Source: Mesocentrotus franciscanus (taxonomy: Eukaryota; Echinodermata; Echinoidea; Camarodonta; Strongylocentrotidae). From it: a stretch of DNA of 64,000 nucleotides. The notes beneath the pieces are model-generated. The model saw only the letters and a list, made by a program, of their open reading frames with translations, made no database searches and had not been told where the DNA came from. Location: the NCBI GenBank assembly GCA_037976565.1, contig CP137684.1, positions 25,099,010 through 25,163,009 on the forward strand. Direction: 5' to 3'. The position numbers were made by a program, and so were the translations under genes. Below are positions 1 to 11,194 of the stretch, in pieces (the stretch's first letter is position 1; each line of letters starts with the position of its first letter).

Positions 1-530
1 AAAATGATGGCACCAGTGTCTCATCTCAAACTGCATGTTTACTCAATACATAAACAAAACGATGGCATCAGTGTCTCATCTCAGACTGCATATCTACTCA
101 ATATATAAACAAAATGATGGCATCAGTGTCTCATCTCAGACTGCATATCTACTCAATATGTAAACAAAATGATGGCATCAGTGTCTCATCTCAAACTGCA
201 TGTTTACTCAATATGTAAACAAATGGTTGCCTTATTGTCTAATCTCAGACTGCATATTTTCTCAATATCTAAACAAAATGATGGCATCATTGTCTTATCT
301 CACACTGCATATCTTCTCCATACATGTATGTAAACAAAATGAGTGCATCATTGTCTTATCCCAGACTGCATATCTTCTAAATATGCACTCATAACGAAGC
401 CATCATTGTCTTATCCCAGACTGAATATCTACTCAATATATATGTACATGTATATAAACAAAATGGTGGCATCATTAATGATCATTGTCCCGTCTCAGAC
501 TGCAGACATGTATCTACTCAATACATAAAC

Positions 531-826
531 ATTGGCAATGGTGCCATCATTTTGGTTACATATTGAGTATTTGTATTGAGTAGATATGCAGTCTGAGATA
601 AGACAATGATGCCATCATTTTGTTTATACATGTATATTGAGAAGATATGCAGTCTGAGATGAGACAATGATGCCATCATTTTGTTTATATATTGAGTAGA
701 TATGCAGTCTGAAATGGGACAATGATGCCATCATTTTGTTTATTGAGAAGATATGCAGTCTGAGATGAGACAATGATGCCATCATTTTGTTTATATATTG
801 AGAAGACATTCAGTCTGGGATAAGAC
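531..826 (-). repeat. inverted block inside the 55-bp array
   Basis: From about 531 to 826 the 55-bp units run on the opposite strand. The reverse complement of about 560-826 matches the forward segment at about 2819-3070 almost base for base, including the same shortened unit (CTCAATAAACAAAATG) and the same variant CCCATTTCAG unit. So this is an inverted copy of that specific segment. It could be a real inversion or duplication, or an assembly error in a repeat. Confidence 0.9.
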
Positions 827-1474
827 TCAATATGTAAACAAATGGTTGCCTTATTGTCTAATCTCAGACTGCATATTTTCTCAATATCTAAACAAAATGA
901 TGGCATCATTGTCTTATCTCACACTGCATATCTTCTCCATACATGTATGTAAACAGAATGATGGCATCATTGTGTATCTCCGACTAAATATCTACTCAAT
1001 ATATATGTACATGAATAAACAAAATGATGGCATCATTAATGATCATTGTCTCATCTCAGACTGCATATCTACTCAATATATAAACAAAATGATGGCACCA
1101 GTGTCTAATCTCAGACTGCATATCTACTCAATACATAAACAAAATGATGGCACCATTGTCTCATCTCAGACTGCATATCTACTCAATACATAAACAAAAT
1201 GATGGCACCATTGTCTCATCTCAGACTGCATATCTACTCAATATGTAACCAAAATGATGGCACCATTGTCTCATCTCAGACTGCATATCTACTCAATACA
1301 TAAACAAAATGATGGCACCAGTGTCTCATCTCAAACTGCATGTTTACTCAATATGTAAACAAAATGATGGCACCAGTGTCTCATCTCAGACTGCATATCT
1401 ACTCAATATATAAACAAAATGATGGCATCAGTGTCTCATCTCAGACTACATATCTACTCAAAATATAAACAAAA

Positions 1475-1990
1475 TGATGGCACCAGTGTCTCATCTCAGA
1501 CTGCATATCTACTCAATACATAAACAAAATGATGGCACCAGTGTCTCATCTCAAACTGCATGTTTACTCAATACATAAACAAAATGATGGCATCAGTGTC
1601 TCATCTCAGACTGCATATCTACTCAATATGTAAACAAAATGATGGCATCAGTGTCTCATCTCAAACTGCATGTTTACTCAATATGTAAACAAATGGTTGC
1701 CTTATTGTCTAATCTCAGACTGCATATTTTCTCAATATCTAAACAAAATGATGGCATCATTGTCTTATCTCACACTGCATATCTTCTCCATACATGTATG
1801 TAAACAAAATGAGTGCATCATTGTCTTATCCCAGACTGCATATCTTCTAAATATGCACTCATAACAAAGCCATCATTGTCTTATCCCAGACTGAATATCT
1901 ACTCAATATATATGTACATGTATAAACAAAATGGTGGCATCATTAATGATCATTGTCCCGTCTCAGACTGCAGACATGTATCTACTCAAT
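1475..1990 (+). repeat. higher-order duplicate of the 1-530 block
   Basis: The order of variant units at 1-530 recurs at about 1475-1990. This includes the shortened AAACAAATGGTTGCCTTATT unit and the unit ending in TAAATATGCACTCATAAC, with only a few differences (ATAACGAAGCC against ATAACAAAGCC). Part of the same order appears a third time at 835-1020. A multi-unit block has therefore been duplicated recently. Confidence 0.85.
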
Positions 1991-3449
1991 ACATAAACAA
2001 AATGATGGCACCATTGTCTCATCTCAGACTGCATATCTACTCAATACATAAACAAAATGATGGCACCATTGTCTCATCTCAGACTGCATATCTACTCAAT
2101 ATGTAACCAAAATGATGGCACCATTGTCTCATCTCAGACTGCATATCTACTCAATATGTAACCAAAATGATGGCATCGTTGTCTGATTTCAGACCGCATA
2201 ACTTCTCAATATGTAAATAAAATGATAGCACCATTGTCTCATCTCAGACTGAATATCTACTCAATATACATATACATGTATAAACAAAATGATGGCATCA
2301 TTAATGATCATTGTCTCATCTCAGACTGCATATCTACTCAATATATAAACAAAATGATGGCATCATTGTCTCATCTCAGACTGCATATCTACTCAATATG
2401 TAACCAAAATGATGGCATCATTGTTTTATCTCAGACTGCATATCTTCTCAATATGTAAAAAAAATGATGGCATCATTGTCTTATCTCAGACTGCATATCT
2501 ACTCAATATGTAACCAAAATGATGGCATCATTGTTTTATCTCAGACTGCATATCTTCTCAATATGTAAAAAAAAAATGATGGCATCATTGTCTTATCTCA
2601 GACTGCATACATGTATCTACTCAATATGTCAAAAAAGAAGGCATCATTGTCTTATCTCAGACTGCATATCTTCTCAATATATTAACAAAATGATGGCATC
2701 TTTGTCTTATCTCACACTGCATATCTTCTAAATATACATGTATGAAACAAAATGATGGCATCATTGTCTCATCTCAGACTGCATATCTTCTGAATAAGTA
2801 CTCAAAACAAAGCCATCATTGTCTTATCCCAGACTGAATGTCTTCTCAATATATAAACAAAATGATGGCATCATTGTCTCATCTCAGACTGCATATCTTC
2901 TCAATAAACAAAATGATGGCATCATTGTCCCATTTCAGACTGCATATCTACTCAATATATAAACAAGATGATGGCATCATTGTCTCATCTCAGACTGCAT
3001 ATCTTCTCAATATACATGTATAAACAAAATGATGGCATCATTGTCTTATCTCAGACTGCATATCTACTCAATACATAAACAAAATGATGGCATCATTGTC
3101 TCATCTCAGACTGCATATCTACTCTCAATATATAAACAAAATGATGGCATCATTGTCTCATCTCAGACTGCATATCTACTCAATATATAAACAAAATGAT
3201 GGCATCAGTGTCTCATCTCAGACTGCATATCTACTCAATATATAAACAAAATGATGGCATCAGTGTCTCATCTCAGACTGCATATCTACTCAATAAACAA
3301 AATGATGGCACCAGTGTCTCATCTCAGACTGCATATCTTCTCAATATATAAACAAAATGATGGCATCATTGTCTCATCTCAGACTGCATATCTACTCAAT
3401 ACATAAACAAAATGATGGCATCAGTGTCTCATCTCAGACTGCATATCTA

Positions 3450-3750
3450 GTATAAGTATATATACAAGAGACAGAAGGGTGGTAACTTTATAGTTGTGAA
3501 CAAGAATAAGTCGACACCATTCCAGCTCTCAGCAGACAGTCCGGGGTCAATCCCAACATGACTGGCTACGAAAGGGTGTCTTTTCCAGCTATACTGCTTC
3601 GTCTACGTTTATGTTAAAAAGAGGTGTTTTTCAAGCACTGATCGCACAAAAGCCTAAGAAAAAGGTACCTTTTCAGGTTCACAGATTTCAATGTTTTTTT
3701 TTAAAGAGTTGTTTTTCAAGCACTGATCGCACAAAAACCAAAAAATGTAA
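3450..3750. other. junction between minisatellite and LINE; no gene seen
   Basis: Non-repetitive sequence separates the array from the LINE. It contains two near copies of GTTTTTCAAGCACTGATCGC about 80 bp apart (3630 and 3711). No LINE endonuclease or ORF1 similarity is visible, so the LINE appears 5'-truncated near 3750. Confidence 0.6.
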
Positions 3751-6402
3751 AGGCGCGTTTGTAAGGTCGAGGTCAAAATGGATTGAAAAGGGGGAAAAGG
3801 CAAGCAAATATTTTTTACAGTTGGAAAAGCGCAATGGGCAGAAAAAGGAAATAGAAAGTTTATATGTAAATGGAAAAGTTATAAAGGATGATGAAAAGGT
3901 TTTACAGAAGATTCATAAATATTTTGAAAAAGTGTATGTTAAGGAATTCACAAATGTTCATGTTGATAAATATTTTAAAGATGTAATTGTTAGTACTCTG
4001 ACCAATGAAGAGGCATTGAAGTGTGAAGGGTTACTAAGTGAAAAAGAATGTGAAGATGCATTGCAATGTATGAATAATAACAAAGCCCCTGAAAGCGATG
4101 GCATTAGTGCTGAGTTTTACAAGGTTTTTTGGTTAGAAATTAAAGATTTAGTTATTGCAAGTTTAAATGAGGGGTATCACAAACAAACATTATCTTCCTC
4201 CCAAAGGCAGGGTCTTATTACATTGTTATTTAAGAAGGGGGATAGGGATTATTTAGACAATTGGAGACCTATTTCGTTATTAAATACTGATTATAAAATT
4301 GCGGCAAGAGTACTGTCTAAAAGACTTCAACGTGTCAAAAATCAAATATCATTTCAACTAATCAAAGAGGTTTCATTAAAAAAAGATCCGTAGCAGAAAA
4401 CATACGGTTATTTCAAGATGTGATCGACTATTTAAAGACATCCAATAGTTCAGGGATTATTTTTTGGATTTTAAAAAAGCTTTTGACAATGTATCCCATT
4501 TTTTCCTATTTCATGTATTACGTAAATTCAATTTTAAAGAATCTTTTATCACCTGGATAAAGACCTTTTATACTGAGGCCATTGGTCGTGTAATGAACAA
4601 TGGATGGATTTCAAAAAAGTTGATTATAGAAAGAGGAGTTCGCCAGGGTTGCCCATTATCGGCATTACTTTTTAACATAGTAGAAATATTAGCATGCAAA
4701 ATAAGACAAAATAAAAAGATTAAAGGGATTGATATATTCAGTGTTGATTTAGGTATCGATAGTTTAAAGATTTCCCAATATGCAGATGACACAACATTAT
4801 TTGTGGAATCTGTTAATGACATACAATATATTATGAATGAAATTAACGATTTTGGAGACTATGCAGGTCCGAAAATAAATTGGAAGAAGACAGAAGTAAT
4901 GAAACTGAATATTGTAGATAATTTTGTTCATGATAATGACATTATATATATGGATCAACCTGTTAAATATCTAGGAGTATATGTAGGCGAAAATAAGAAA
5001 TTGTTACAAGATTTAAACTGGAATGTAAAAATAGAGATAATTCGAAATGTATTAAATATGTGGAAAATGAGAGATCTTACTTTTTATGGAAGAATAATTG
5101 TTTTGAAAATGTTAGCGGCGTCACAAATTGTGTATACCGCAACTGTTGTACCAGTACCAAAACATGTTTTACAGATATTGAATAGACTATTATTTTGTTT
5201 CCTATGGAATTCCAAAAAAGATAAAATTAAACGTAATGTAATTATAAGTGATATTGAAAATGGAGGATTGAATATGATTCATATTGCTAGTAAAATATCT
5301 TCACTTCGTTTGGCATGGATATCTCATTTCTTTAATGATAATGGCTCTAATTGGAAAAACATGTTGGGATACTGGTCCAATAAAATAGGGGGTTTGCCAC
5401 TTTGTTTACGTTTCAATTGTAACACAAATGATATGAATTTGCTATGCTCTAAACATAATTTGCCAGATTTTTATGTAGATCTTTTTTGTACTTGGTCAGA
5501 ACTAAGATTCATTGATATGTTTAAAGTAAGAAATATTCCAAATGAAATTATTTGGAAAAATAGTAACATTGCCTTTCAGAAAAAAAATAGTGTTTTATCG
5601 AGAATGGCAAGATGCCGGTTTATTGAAAATTCATAATTTGATTACAAATGGTATTTGGAATGACTCTACATTAATAAATAGAAGAGTGAAATCACAACAG
5701 CTTTTATTTGATTTCAAATATACAAAATTAAAGAAAGCATTTCCGCAGTGTTGGTTAGATAGACTAAGTTATGTCAACGATTTTGAACATGAATGTGATC
5801 TTTCGAATCTTATAGAAATAGAAACAGGTGATAAAGTGAATGTTTTTGCTATGAAAGTTAAAGAATACTATCGTTTGTTATTACGTAAGAAGTCAAGAGA
5901 ACCAAATGTTATTTATTTTTGGAATTCCTTTCTAGATTTAGATAATGACTTTGTTTGGAAGGATGTATTTTTATTTAAATTAAAGCAAATTCGTAATAAT
6001 AAAGTTAAACAATTCAATTTCAAGATGATTCACAGGTTTATTGCCTCAAAAGAAAACTTACATAAATGGCAAATTGTGAATAATAATATGTGCCACTCTT
6101 GTGGACAAGTTGACTCAATGTTTCACTTTATGTTATATTGCAAGGATGTGACTTTGTTTTGGAAAATAATATGTAATTTGATATTTAACCTATTCCAAGT
6201 AGAAATACAAATAAACCAAAAGATATTAGTTGTAGGCAAGGACATAGGAAACAAGAAATATAGTCTCCTGAATATTATTTTAAATTATGCGCAATATGCA
6301 ATTTATAAATGTTACGTTAAAAAGATTGTCAATGGTTGTTTTTTACCCACATACTTTGTTTTTTTAATTCAAGTCGTTGCTAAGATTATTTTTAAGGTAT
6401 GA
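3751..6402 (+). pseudogene. LINE ORF2 reverse transcriptase, frameshifted
   Basis: The product would be a target-primed reverse transcriptase. The frame opens with RSRSKWIEKGEKASKYF and continues through NKAPESDGISAEFYK and the NWRPISLLNTDYKIA motif. Next come the DFKKAFD box, the RGVRQGCPLSALLFN box and the catalytic QYADDTTLF (YADD at 4779-4790). A Cys-x2-Cys...His-x3-Cys knuckle (CHSCGQVDSMFHFMLYC) lies near the end at about 6091-6141. Homology moves from frame 2 to frame 1 at about 4340, to frame 3 at about 4460 and back to frame 1 at about 5580. The last two shifts lie in T-rich and A-rich runs. These breaks and the missing endonuclease make it a non-autonomous copy. Confidence 0.92.
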
Positions 6403-6565
6403 ATGTGTTAGCAAAGAAAATGATACTAAGCTGGAAGAATTGTTGAAAATACTTTAATTTTTAGCCTATATTATGTTTCACTCAATCATTGAGTAATGAA
6501 TGTAAATATGTATTGAAACTATGGAAATAAAAACCTCACTTGAGGATAAGAGAAAAAAAAAATAT
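3751..6565 (+). mobile_element. 5'-truncated non-LTR retrotransposon (L1/Tx1-like)
   Basis: The element carries the reverse-transcriptase half of a LINE ORF2 followed by a short 3' UTR. An AATAAA-like signal lies near 6526 and an A-rich tail at 6551-6560. The endonuclease domain and ORF1 are missing, which fits the 5' truncation usual for LINE insertions. Motif order and the C-terminal Cys/His knuckle resemble the L1-Tx1 group found in marine invertebrates. The clade assignment is from recognition only. Confidence 0.9.
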
Positions 6566-7784
6566 CCTAAATGAGTTGATGTCTTTTTACAGGATGCGAA
6601 TTTTGAGTGGAAAACACTCAGTGCATGTACATCTACATCTACGGTGTACATGTACCTGTATGGCAATTCTCACAGGTATTAGCAATATTAGTCCATAGGC
6701 CAATAATTGAAAAGGCCCCATCCCGTTACACACAATCTTAAATTAAGTATTTCTGTTAAGACCTTTAGATATCAGAATGTGCTGGTTTGCAGTATACATA
6801 CCACACGGTTTCACTCACATCCTACTGCGAATATTTAACATACTGCAACAGTGGCAGATCTGGGTGTGGAGGGGCGCAGGGACACATGCCCTGTCCCCCC
6901 CCCCCAAAAAAAAAAAAAAAAAAACACTATTTGCTTATGACCTTTTTTTTATTGTCACAGAATTTACAGACTTTTGTTCCTGTTTACATGTTGTATAATA
7001 AAGCTACATGTACATGTAGTTTCAATTGTGACTATGAAATTAAGAAAAGACTTAAAAGATTACTAATTATTTTAATTGTAAGTTCGTTGTGTTAGAATAC
7101 AAATTGCAGCTGCAGATACTGTCAAAACTAAAATCAATGTACATGTATAGAGGACGAACAAACTGCGAACAGAGGAAAAGAGACAAACAAAATAAATTCT
7201 TGGTATATCATGTATATTATGATACTTTGCATGTGACTAACCTAAGATTACCATGCAATAATTTCATAATGTGAAACTATAATCGAAGGCAATTCAAATT
7301 TTGCTTTTCATCATAAAAATATATTAAATACCAAAATAATGATTAGACTAATGTACATTCATGAAAATAACCCCTTTCCAGGGTCCGATTTTCTTAGATT
7401 TATAGTATGTTATTCCTAGTGCTGTAATTGGGCGCCATGTTCAGGTTTGGTTCGGTTCGCCAAAGTTTGGCAATTTTTTACCCAAACTTTGGTTCGGTTC
7501 AGGGTTCGGTAATATAATAGCAAGCAGCGTTATAGCTTTGGTGGTTGGCACTGGGCCAAGCCTGTTTAATTAAATTCCTGACGTCTACCACTACCGGAAA
7601 CCATTGAAGAAAATATGTTGTAATTTCTTTGGTGGTTGAGGTATTTTTTTCTGTAGTTGAAGTAGCAGACATGGATGAGTTGTGATGTGTTCATCAGGAA
7701 GCATGGATTGAAGCCATGAGATGAGAACTATGGGTGGGAACCATTAGTGGGAACAATGATGTATTCACTTGCCATTGTAGTCCA
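6566..7784. other. intergenic; no gene seen
   Basis: No convincing coding region. It holds a C-run joined to an A-run at about 6894-6924, ACATGTACATGT stretches near 7006 and 7138, and a GGTTCGGTTCGCC-type direct repeat at about 7440-7510 (TTTGGTTCGGTTC occurs twice). These look like decayed transposon pieces. Confidence 0.6.
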
Positions 7785-7998
7785 GGGGGGTGTTTCACAA
7801 AGACTTAGATCGACTTTAAGTTGGAGTTAACTATGGCAGGCCGTTCATGCCACTGTTTGCTCTCACCATTTAGGGCACTTTTTAAAAGACTATTGACCGG
7901 TAGGCCGGTATGAGGGCACTTTTTAAAAGACTATTGACTGGTAGGTACATGTAGGTATGAGGGCACTTTTTTAAATACTATTGACTGGTAGGCGGGCA
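7785..7998 (+). repeat. MITE-A left end followed by a 41-47 bp triplet repeat
   Basis: GGGGGTGTTTCACAAAGACT and the following TATGGCAGGCCGTTCATGCC match the terminal inverted repeat of the MITE-A family seen intact at 57922-58213. The right end is absent. From 7872 a unit beginning AGGGCACTTTTTAAAAGACT repeats three times (7872, 7913, 7960). Confidence 0.7.
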
Positions 7999-8172
7999 TG
8001 GCTAAAATCACGACTCCAATTTCGACCAATCAGATGGCTAGATTTCTAAAGTGAGATATATAAAGTCTTATATTGACCGCTAGTCTAACATCGGGGAACT
8101 TTGCAATCAAGGTGTGCAAATTTTTTTTTTTCTCCGCAAAAAAAACTCGTGAACAAGTGCCATTTCCCACAG

Positions 8173-8324
8173 GTTTACACGTAAAATATGCAGATGGTCG
8201 CTCTCTCTGTGTGTGGCGCAGCTATAGGGCGTGTGTGTACATAGGTGTAAATGGAAATCGTGTCTATTTTGACAACAAAACAAGTAAAATGACTGTCTTT
8301 AAACAGCTCGAGGAATATGATTAA
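8173..8324 (+). CDS. possible orphan terminal exon, unrecognised
   Basis: An open stretch follows a plausible 3' splice site (CATTTCCCACAG, ending 8172). It encodes about 50 residues, including HVKYADGRSLCVWRSY and GNRVYFDNKTSKMTVFKQ, up to a TGA/TAA region at 8322. Overlapping AATAAA signals follow at about 8446-8456. The composition looks protein-like and the layout fits a 3'-terminal exon. However, I recognise no family and find no upstream exon, so it may be a chance frame or a transposon remnant. Confidence 0.2.
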
Positions 8325-8910
8325 TGACATTCTAAAGTAAGCATACTCTTCTGGCATCTATCGTTATTTTCTTTGGTTTGGATCAAGGATCAACGTTGGG
8401 AAAGAGCGCAACACCTATCCATGTACATAATAGTAGAATAAGAAAATAAAATAAAATTATACACACTCTCCAAAGCTAATCAGCATTACCCACCACCAAT
8501 TAATTTGTTGATCAATACTTTACCCAGGCTTCTCACAAATTACCTTACATACTTAATTTATAAGTTGTTAATAGTGTTACGTTTCTCCTCAAGTTGCCAT
8601 GATTTCAATTCATTAAAGGAGAACTGACCCCAAACAATAAGTGTAGATATGCTGAAAGACGAGATGAATTTCTGCCTTTTGATGAACAATAAATCTTACA
8701 AATGCAAAAGAGCTCTGGTTTCCATTGTCCGTTTGTTTTAGTACATACAAGATAATACTGCGAACCATTGCAGCATTGAGGACTGGTCTTACGTGACTGA
8801 AATACGTCTTTTGTTTTTGGTAAATTTCAAAACCATGTACACAAGTACACTCACAGATAAAATGGCTGTGTACACAAAGAGGAAATTACACGCTAACACA
8901 CAGCACTAAT
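8325..8910. other. intergenic; no gene seen
   Basis: AT-rich unique-looking sequence with AATAAA motifs near 8446. No coding region or repeat that I can support. Confidence 0.5.
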
Positions 8911-10320
8911 TGAAATATGCTGTTTATTTAATTAGCATTGTAAAGACGATTAAAAAAAAAGAATGATAATAAATACATCGTTGTTAATGGCAAGAATGTT
9001 CACTTCTATCTCTCTCTGCAAAGTCCTGCGAACAATGGAATCAGCCAAGTGCAATCAATGAATCAACTGTTAAACAAATTTGTCATGGGTCCTGAAATCT
9101 CAATTTAATACTGCTTGTCGTAGTGTTAAAGAGCAGCAATGGCAAACGATTGTCGCTAAAATTCAGCAATCATTGCTTAGATTTCTTTTCCCTAAAAATT
9201 ACCATGGACATAAAGCTAGATAGAACTATGACCGACAAAAATGATATTGTCTTGAAAACGGTCAGAATACATTAGAACTAGAATGAATAAGACATGTGAT
9301 CATGTACATGTACATGTAAACAAGTTCAATTTTGTCCATGTTAATAATCCTCCAGTACGAAATAACCAAGCAAATCTTGATCCTGATGCAAATAAGGGTA
9401 AACTTAAAAACAATAATTTATGATGTATTGTCTATTGTCATGATTTTATTCTCTACATATTTCTTCTTTATATTTTACTTTATTTCAAAGTATATATTCT
9501 AATGTTTCTTCAATTCAATTAATTCCTATTTATTTCATTTCCAACAGAAATTTTCTTTTCTCTTGATAATATATTTCAGCAACGAATTGAGAGTTTTTGT
9601 AGACATCTTGGATGTAGAATAGCAATAAATCATGGACACATGACATATTGCAACAACATATCTTAACAAAATTTGAAACTTCTCCAAGGAAGCCTAACTT
9701 TTAAACATGTTGTTTATTCAAATAGCATCGTAGAGACGATGAACAAATAATAATAATAATACATCGTCATTAAAGGTGAGAATGTTCACTTTTATCTCTC
9801 TCTGCTACTTCCTGCGAACAATAGAATCAACCAAGTGCAATCAACTGTTAAACGAATTTGTCACGAGTCATGAAATATGAATTTGCTCCTGCTTGTCAAA
9901 GTAGTATTAAAGAGCAGCAATGGCGAACAATTGTTGCTCAAATTCAGCAATCGTTGCTTACACTGCTTTTCCCTAAAAATTACCATGGACATGAAGCTAG
10001 ATAGAACTACATGTATGACCAACAATTTTTTCCAAGTTAATCTTCTAGTATCAAATAAACAAGCAAATCTCGAGCCAGATGCAAATAGCTAGGGTAAACT
10101 TAAAGACAATAATTTATGACATATATTATCTATTGTTATGATTGTATTCTCTACTTATTCTTTATATTTTACTCAGTTTATTTCAAATTCAAAATGTATA
10201 TTCTAATGTTTCTTTTCTCTTGATAATATTTCATCAACAAATTGAGAGTTTTTGTAGACATCTTGGATGTAGTATAGTAATTAATCCTGGGCAAATGAGG
10301 TATTGCAAAAGATAATCAGG
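8911..10320 (+). repeat. two direct copies of a block of about 700 bp
   Basis: About 8913-9660 is repeated at about 9700-10310 in the same order. Shared segments are GAATGTTCACTTYTATCTCTC, AAGTGCAATCAA, GAGCAGCAATGGC, TCCCTAAAAATTACCATGGA and GAATTGAGAGTTTTTGTAG, ending at CATCTTGGATGTAG. Partial further copies lie at about 10780-10990 and 12903-13005. No protein is recognisable; the short reading frame at 9877-10092 lies inside the repeat and is not supported. Confidence 0.85.
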
Positions 10321-10560
10321 ATAATAAGGATCAAACTAACGCCATTGATGATTATGCTGATAATGCTGATGATTATAATGATAAAAATAATGATAATAAT
10401 TACAGTAATAATAATGATAACCATCATCATCATATTCATCATATTCATATTCATAATAATGATACCGGTATCAATGATAATAATAATAATAATAATAATA
10501 GCAATAATAATAATAATGATAAATATTGATAATAATAATAATAATAATAATAGTTATTAC
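10318..10560 (+). repeat. degenerate (ATAATG)/(AAT)n microsatellite
   Basis: Imperfect ATAATAATGATAATAAT repeats. A related shorter tract occurs at about 10920-11008, preceded by the same CAGGATAATAAGGATCA sequence, so the tract was duplicated together with its flank. Confidence 0.9.
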
Positions 10561-11018
10561 CATGTGACGCTACATAAAATAGTACCACAATGTTGTTTAT
10601 TGTTCTAAAGAGGCTTTTGGCTGCCTTCCACCCATTAGATTAAAGGAAAGGTGTTCCTCACCCCAAGAAATAACTTTTAAATTCTTAGAGATTTATTAAT
10701 CTACAAGATTCCCCACCAAAGTGTATGAGAGAGGCATAAAGCAAGAATGATGCACAGCTTCTCAGCATGGCATGGTCAAAATGTATATTCTAATGTTTCT
10801 TGTCTTCACTTGATAATATTTCAGCAACGAATCGAGAGTTTTTGTAGACCGTCATATTGGATGTGGTACATTATATAGCAATAAATCCCGAGCACATGAC
10901 GTATTGTAAAAGAATATCAGGATAATAAGGATCACACTAAAGCCATTGATGATTATGCTGATGATGCTGATGATAATAATGATATAATAATAATGATAAT
11001 AATAATAACTAGAAATAT
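10561..11018. other. intergenic with third partial block copy; no gene seen
   Basis: About 10561-10780 shows nothing recognisable. About 10780-10990 is a third partial copy of the 9400-9650 block (TATATTCTAATGTTTCTT and GAGAGTTTTTGTAGAC) running into the second ATAATG tract. Confidence 0.6.
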
Positions 11019-11194
11019 CGCAATCTCCATTGCCGCGCAATGCGAATGTATCCCCGGCACTGGCAGCAATTTTTGTGTCATCCTTACATTGTATGTTTGT
11101 AGGAGGGATAAAGATCCCCTTCCCCTCCCTATAACAAAAGGACGATGTACATGTACATGTACATGTAGAGATCGCCACTAGTGGCTCGGACTAT

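Larger units (their letters stand above)
1..3449. repeat. 55-bp minisatellite array (about 60 copies)
   Basis: A 55-bp unit repeats from the window edge to about 3449. Its landmarks are AAACAAAATGATGGCATCA, a TCTCATCTCAGACTGCATAT core and an ACTCAATATRT end. Spacing between successive AAAATGATGG starts (1, 56, 111, 166) is exactly 55. Units vary by a few bases, some carry short ACATGTA insertions, and some are shortened. Because 55 is not a multiple of three, the many short reading frames here (KQNDGII, SSQTAYLLN-like) are by-products and not genes. The array probably continues left of the window. Confidence 0.97.

Noticed and set aside
1..3449. CRISPR-like repeat/spacer array
   Set aside because: Units are contiguous 55-bp minisatellite repeats with no unique spacers, in a eukaryotic genome.
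4568..4822. 84-codon minus-strand frame
   Set aside because: It is the antisense shadow of the LINE reverse transcriptase.
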